Source: Microbacterium commune
Lineage (GTDB): Bacteria; Actinomycetota; Actinomycetes; Actinomycetales; Microbacteriaceae
NCBI RefSeq assembly: GCF_014836945.1
Contig: NZ_JACSPX010000001.1
Span: 1,639,313-1,703,312, forward strand
Length of the DNA stretch: 64,000 nt
Direction of reading: 5' to 3'
Shown: positions 60,601 through 64,000 of the stretch, piece after piece
Position numbering within the stretch: the first letter of the stretch is position 1
Layout of the letters: each line of letters begins with the position of its first letter
The notes under the pieces: model-generated
Databases searched by the model: none
What the model saw: only the letters and a program-made list of their open reading frames with translations
What the model was told of the DNA's origin: nothing
Program-made: the position numbers and the translations under genes

Positions 60601-61334
60601 GCACGCACCTCAGCTTCCAGGACGTCTCGGTGCAGCCGCGCAGCGTCATCACCTCGCCGGAGTGGTCGGGATCGGAGCACGGCGGCCGCCGGTACACGGC
60701 CTTCGCGATCAACGTCGAGCACCTCAAGCCGTGGCACACCCTCACCGGGCGTCAGCACTTCTACCTCGACCACGACTGGATGGACGAGCTCGGCGAGGCG
60801 CTGCCGATCTACCGGCCGCCGCTCGACATGCACCGGCTGTTCGGCGATGTCGTGCCAGGCAAGAGCACCCACACCGAGGTGCACGTGCGCTACCTGACCC
60901 CGCACTCGAAGTGGTCGATCCACTCCGAGTACCAGGACAACCTGTTCATGCTCTCGCTCTCGCGCGGCGGCCCCACGATCTGGATGAGCCCGCAGGACGC
61001 GGCGAAGATCGGAGTGCGCGACAACGACTGGATCGAGTCGTACAACCGCAACGGCGTCGTCGTCGCCCGGGCGAACGTCTCGCACCGGATGCCCGAGGGC
61101 ACGGTGTACATGTATCACGCGAAGGACCGCACGGTCGATGTGCCGCTGAGCGAGATGAGCGGTCAGCGCGGCGGCATCCACAACTCCCTCACCCGCATCC
61201 TGCTCAAGCCCAGCCACCTGATCGGCGGCTACGCGCAGCTGGCGTGGGCGTTCAACTACCTCGGACCCACCGGCAACCAGCGCGACGAGGTCACCACGAT
61301 CCGCCGCCGCAACCAGGAGGTGCAGTACCGATGA
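57612..61334 (+). CDS. narG: Respiratory nitrate reductase, alpha subunit
   Basis: A 1240-residue molybdopterin (bis-MGD) subunit that reduces nitrate to nitrite on the cytoplasmic side of the membrane. The N-terminal FS0 cluster ligands are THGVNCTGSCSWKVY (His and Cys) with a later Cys in RGCPRGAAF. The Mo-ligating Asp lies in SPDYTDNTKFADEW, and NHWFHSD and GCQGVNGGGWAHYVGQEK are conserved. There is no full Tat signal, as expected for cytoplasmic NarG. ATG 57612 has AAGGA 6-7 nt upstream. Overlaps narH by ATGA. Confidence 0.97.
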   Translation: MTPGTRTHRDAATDGPLADALLNMGRFVRPGETSDDLRAVFLQGGRSGDSFYRDRWSHDKVVRSTHGVNCTGSCSWKVYVKDGIITWEAQQTDYPSVGPDSPEYEPRGCPRGAAFSWYTYSPTRVRYPYIRDTLARLYREAKAQHPDPVDAWASIVEDPEKARSYKRVRGKGGLVRTTWDEVMEIAAAAHVHTVKVYGPDRVAGFSPIPAMSMVSHGAGSRFMNLIGGTMLSFYDWYADLPVASPQVFGDQTDVPESADWFNAGYLIMWGSNVPVTRTPDAHFMAEARYRGQKVITVSPDYTDNTKFADEWVAPHPGTDAALALSMGHVILREHFVEKRTARFEDYMRRFTDAPFLVELEQRDGGLVPGKFVTASDLDGAAAAQPRADFKPVLMDADGSAVVPNGSLGHRFTPEDEGRWNLDLGDVVPPLSVADLADWAGEAAEVRLPRFDLDPEPGQEHAGGSGAVTRGVPVRTIAGKTVTTVFDLMLAQYGVGRDGLPGQWATGYDDASSPGTPAWQEEHTSVPAPQAIRIAREFADNADRSGGRSMILMGAGTNHWFHSDTIYRTFLALTTMTGCQGVNGGGWAHYVGQEKVRPITGYQQYAAAADWGRPPRHTIGTAFFYLATDQWRYDGLPADQLASPLGLGRFEGRTTADCLVESVQRGWMPSYPTFDRNPLDLADEAEAAGKDAAQHIVDSLDEGSLRFAVEDPDAPENFPRVMNIWRANVLGSSGKGNEYFLKHLLGTDASVRAHEAPEDSRPVSMTWRDTAPEGKLDLLMTADFRMTSTTLFSDIVLPAATWYEKHDLSSTDMHPFIHAFNPAIAPPWQTKTDFDTFRILAEKFSEMARTHLGVRRNVVAPPRQHDTPDVMATPHGRVQDLPRVPGVTMPKLTVVERDYPNLAERWKSLGPLTAKLGLTTKGITYRAEPEIERLKRLNGTVTTGPYAGSVRLDSDKRACEMILAMSGTSNGRLAVQGFEKLEKHTGQKMTFLADEHEGTHLSFQDVSVQPRSVITSPEWSGSEHGGRRYTAFAINVEHLKPWHTLTGRQHFYLDHDWMDELGEALPIYRPPLDMHRLFGDVVPGKSTHTEVHVRYLTPHSKWSIHSEYQDNLFMLSLSRGGPTIWMSPQDAAKIGVRDNDWIESYNRNGVVVARANVSHRMPEGTVYMYHAKDRTVDVPLSEMSGQRGGIHNSLTRILLKPSHLIGGYAQLAWAFNYLGPTGNQRDEVTTIRRRNQEVQYR

Positions 61335-63004
61335 AGGTGATGGCGCAGATGTCGATGGTGATGAACCTCGACAAGTGCATCGGGTGTCACACGTGCTCGG
61401 TGACATGCAAGCAGGCGTGGACCAACCGGACCGGCGTGGAGTACGTCTGGTTCAACAACGTCGAGACGCGACCGGGCGTCGGCTATCCGCGCGGCTACGA
61501 GGACCAGCAGAAGTGGGGCGGCGGCTGGGTGCGCGACAAGCGCGGCCGGCTGCGGCTGCGCTCGGGCGGGCGCCTGGCGAAGCTGGCGCGCATCTTCTCG
61601 AACCCGAAGCTGCCCGAGATCGACGACTACTACGAGCCGTGGACCTATGACTACGACATGCTCGTGAACGCGCCCAGTGGCGCCCACACGCCCGTCGCGC
61701 GCCCGAAGAGCCTGATCACCGGCAAGGACATGAAGGTCGAGTGGTCGGCGAACTGGGACGACGATCTGGGCGGCTCGATCGAGACCATGCAGGACGATCC
61801 GATCCTGCAGAAGATGAGCGAGGAGGTGAAGGCCGAGTTCGAGAAGGCCTTCATGTTCTACCTGCCGCGCATCTGCGAGCACTGCCTGAACCCGTCGTGC
61901 GTGGCATCCTGCCCGTCGGGCGCGATGTACAAGCGCGCCGAGGACGGCATCGTGCTCGTCGACCAGGACGCCTGCCGCGGGTGGCGGATGTGCGTGAGCG
62001 GATGCCCGTACAAGAAGGTCTACTTCAACCACAAGACCGGCAAGGCCGAGAAGTGCACCATGTGCTATCCGCGCATCGAGGTCGGCCTGCCGACCGTGTG
62101 CTCGGAGACCTGCGTGGGCCGGCTGCGCTACCTGGGACTCGTGCTGTACGACGCCGACCGGGTCGCGGAGGCTGCGGCGGTGGAGGACGAGCACGAGCTG
62201 CTCGACGCGCAGCGCTCGGTGCTGCTCGACCCGCACGACCCGGCCGTGATCGAGGCGGCGCGTCGCGACGGCATCCCCGAGGACTGGATCGAGGCGGCCC
62301 AGCGCAGCCCGGTCTGGCGCCTCATCCACGACTACGAGGTGGCGCTGCCGCTGCATCCGGAGTACCGCACCATGCCGATGGTCTGGTACATCCCGCCGCT
62401 CTCGCCGGTGGTCGACGTGGTCACCGGCTCGGGCAACGACGGGGAGGATGCCCGAACGCTGTTCGCGGCGATCGACAAGCTGCGCATCCCGATCGGCTAC
62501 CTCGCCGAGCTGTTCACCGCCGGCGACATCGGGCCGGTCGACGCGTCGCTGCGCAAGCTCGCCGCCATGCGCTCGTACATGCGCGGTGTGAGCATCGACG
62601 ACGAGCGGGACGAGCGGATCGCGAACGCGGTCGGCATGACCGGCGCGGAGATCGAGGAGATGTACCGGCTGCTCGCGATCGCGAAGTACGAGGAGCGCTA
62701 CGTCATCCCCACCGCGCACTCCGAGCGCGCGCACGAGCTCGAGGAGATGGCCTGCTCGCTCGACTACGACGGCGGGCCCGGCATGGGCGGCGCCGGCGGG
62801 CCGTTCGGCGCGGCCAGCGGCACGTCGGTGCCGGTCGCGGTGGAGAACTTCCACGCGCTGGCCGACCGGCAGACCGCCGATCGGCCGTCCTCGCCCGGAC
62901 GGGTCAACCTGCTCAACTGGGACGGCAACGGTCGTCCGAACGGGCTGTTCCCGCCCTCCGAGCGCGCCGAGCCGCGCCATTACGACGACGAGGAAGCGCC
63001 GTGA
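61331..63004 (+). CDS. narH: Respiratory nitrate reductase, beta subunit
   Basis: A 557-residue electron-transfer subunit carrying one [3Fe-4S] and three [4Fe-4S] clusters. Ferredoxin motifs are CIGCHTCSVTCK (about 16-27), CEHCLNPSCVASCP, CRGWRMCVSGCP (Trp in place of one Cys, the NarH hallmark for the 3Fe cluster) and CTMCYPRIE. The C-terminal NarH domain follows. Passes electrons from NarI heme to NarG. Coupled to narG (ATGA) and narJ (GTGA). Confidence 0.97.
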   Translation: MKVMAQMSMVMNLDKCIGCHTCSVTCKQAWTNRTGVEYVWFNNVETRPGVGYPRGYEDQQKWGGGWVRDKRGRLRLRSGGRLAKLARIFSNPKLPEIDDYYEPWTYDYDMLVNAPSGAHTPVARPKSLITGKDMKVEWSANWDDDLGGSIETMQDDPILQKMSEEVKAEFEKAFMFYLPRICEHCLNPSCVASCPSGAMYKRAEDGIVLVDQDACRGWRMCVSGCPYKKVYFNHKTGKAEKCTMCYPRIEVGLPTVCSETCVGRLRYLGLVLYDADRVAEAAAVEDEHELLDAQRSVLLDPHDPAVIEAARRDGIPEDWIEAAQRSPVWRLIHDYEVALPLHPEYRTMPMVWYIPPLSPVVDVVTGSGNDGEDARTLFAAIDKLRIPIGYLAELFTAGDIGPVDASLRKLAAMRSYMRGVSIDDERDERIANAVGMTGAEIEEMYRLLAIAKYEERYVIPTAHSERAHELEEMACSLDYDGGPGMGGAGGPFGAASGTSVPVAVENFHALADRQTADRPSSPGRVNLLNWDGNGRPNGLFPPSERAEPRHYDDEEAP

Positions 63005-63690
63005 GCACCGTCCTTCCCCCTCGCGTCACCCCGCGCCGACGGCTGCCGGATGCCCTGGCGCCGGCATCCCTCACCGGCCCGCAGCGGCAGACCGTGCACA
63101 TGCTCGCGTCTCTGCTGCTGGACTACCCCGACGCGCAGTGGTTCGCGCGGCTCGACGTCTTCGAGGCGCACACCGCCGCACTGCCGACGGTCATCGCCGA
63201 GCCGCTGCAGCAGTTCCTGCAGCAGGCGCGGGACGCCGGAGCGTCCGACTGGCAGCAGCGCTACGTGAACACCTTCGACCTCAAGCGCAAGTGCTCGCTG
63301 TACCTCAGCTACTACGCGACCGGCGACACCCGCCGCCGCGGCACGGCGCTCGTCACGTTCCTCGACGCGTACCGCGCCGCGGGGTGGGAGTTCGACGCGG
63401 CCGAGCTGCCCGACTACCTGCCCGCGGTGCTGGAGTTCTCGGCGCGGTCGCAGTCGGAGGTCGCCGACGCCGTGCTCGCCGCGCACCGCGAGGGCATCGA
63501 GGTGCTGCGTGCCGCGCTCGAGGGGATGGACAGCCCGTGGGCCGAGGTCGTGCGCGCGGTCACGCTGTCGCTGCCGAAGGTCGACCAGCGCACCCGCGAG
63601 CGCGTGCTCGCACTCGTCAACGAGGGCCCGCCGACCGAGACGGTCGGGATGAGCCTGCCGATGCCCGCCTTCCGCCGAACCGGAGAGTGA
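63001..63690 (+). CDS. narJ: Nitrate reductase molybdenum cofactor assembly chaperone
   Basis: A 229-residue TorD/NarJ-family chaperone, dedicated to cofactor insertion in NarG and not part of the final enzyme. An all-helical core with LLLDYPDAQW near residue 38 and YVNTFDLKRKCSLYLSYY (about 89-106) is the NarJ signature. The GTG start overlaps the narH stop. The low-complexity first 25 residues and the tail after about 200 are not conserved in the family. Confidence 0.93.
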   Translation: MSTVLPPRVTPRRRLPDALAPASLTGPQRQTVHMLASLLLDYPDAQWFARLDVFEAHTAALPTVIAEPLQQFLQQARDAGASDWQQRYVNTFDLKRKCSLYLSYYATGDTRRRGTALVTFLDAYRAAGWEFDAAELPDYLPAVLEFSARSQSEVADAVLAAHREGIEVLRAALEGMDSPWAEVVRAVTLSLPKVDQRTRERVLALVNEGPPTETVGMSLPMPAFRRTGE

Positions 63691-63692
63691 TC

Positions 63693-64000
63693 ATGAACAC
63701 CATGCCGTTCCTGCTCTGGGTGGCGCTGCCGTACGTGTGCGCGGCCGTGTTCATCCTCGGACACATCTGGCGCTACCGGTACGACAAGTTCGGCTGGACG
63801 ACGCGCTCGTCGCAGAGCTACGAGAACCGGATGCTGCGCTGGGGATCGCCGATGTTCCACCTCGGCATCCTCATGGTCATCGCCGGCCACGTCGTCGGCC
63901 TGCTCATCCCACGCGAATGGCTGTACGCCATCGGGATCAGCGAGGAGATCTACCATATCGGCGCGACCGTGCTCGGCTCGTTCGCCGCCGTGCTCACCCT
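63693..64000 (+). CDS. narI: Respiratory nitrate reductase, gamma subunit (cut by the window end)
   Basis: The first 102 codons of the b-type heme membrane subunit that oxidises quinol. Two membrane segments are complete (about 5-25 and 50-70) and a third begins. His residues in ILGHIWRYRYD, MFHLG, GHVVG and YHIG include expected heme ligands. It starts 2 bases after the narJ stop, completing narGHJI. Confidence 0.93.
   Translation, partial: MNTMPFLLWVALPYVCAAVFILGHIWRYRYDKFGWTTRSSQSYENRMLRWGSPMFHLGILMVIAGHVVGLLIPREWLYAIGISEEIYHIGATVLGSFAAVLT

Noticed and set aside
57480..61406. 1308-codon open frame on the minus strand opposite narG/narH
   Set aside because: Antisense shadow of a well-supported gene in very GC-rich DNA; low-complexity Arg/His/Val-rich translation with no recognisable domain.

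Overview
The window is 64 kb of high-GC DNA from an actinobacterium of the Micrococcales, most likely Microbacteriaceae and probably Microbacterium-like. The evidence is the GC-rich third codon positions, the abundant ggatgcc/ggcatcc words, the short actinobacterial promoters and the gene content. The genus is an inference; no rRNA or tRNA gene is present to test it. Replicon context is chromosomal: clpC, radA, pheA, pgm and narGHJI are housekeeping or core metabolic genes, and no phage, plasmid, transposase or CRISPR genes were seen.

Layout. 1-4.6 kb: the tail of an FAD-linked oxidase, a LysR regulator and a divergent PutA. 4.6-9.1 kb: a Tat-exported polysaccharide lyase family 8 enzyme flanked by a dispersed palindromic repeat (family A), and a type-B carboxylesterase. 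9.2-17.7 kb: an amine/beta-alanine catabolic region (class III aminotransferase, MmsA, PucR regulator, cupin, FAD oxidase, Lrp-type regulator, aminobutyraldehyde-type dehydrogenase). 18.3-21.7 kb: galTK with a divergent LacI regulator. 21.7-27.4 kb: alcohol dehydrogenase, two DUF202 membrane proteins, a formylglycine-generating enzyme, a DHA2 exporter with its MarR regulator, and a second MarR. 27.5-33.7 kb: a six-gene sugar or polyol catabolic cluster (Gfo/Idh/MocA dehydrogenase, DUF993 aldolase-like protein, two TIM-barrel isomerases, LacI, glycerate kinase). 33.8-44 kb: pgm, pheA, a DUF559-type protein, an LLM flavin oxidoreductase, a Na+/H+ antiporter, DUF2795, Hsp20 with a MerR-like regulator, a DAACS symporter and a frameshifted XRE gene. 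44.1-53.5 kb: a DUF222/HNH protein, a DUF2975-DUF2975-XRE operon, clpC, SDR plus MarR, an ArgA-like acetyltransferase, a secreted protein, a candidate structured RNA and an SseB-like protein. 53.5-64 kb: radA, an unusual P450, narK and narGHJI (narI is cut by the window end).

How the parts fit: the window is rich in amino acid, amine and sugar catabolism. Each module carries its own local regulator, usually divergently placed with a visible palindrome between the genes. The nar module would allow nitrate respiration when oxygen is limiting.

Most notable: (i) a candidate structured RNA of about 140 nt (52949-53089) with its own promoter and terminator and three hairpins that present the same TCCCCAG loop, reminiscent of actinobacterial 6C RNA; (ii) a recurrent TANNNT hexamer placed 6 (once 7) nt before the start codon of at least twelve genes, the signature of leaderless transcription, which also fixes several starts; (iii) two dispersed palindromic repeat families, of 5 and 6 copies; (iv) an uncharacterised DUF993-centred carbohydrate cluster. 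All function calls are by reading the sequence; no database search was run.
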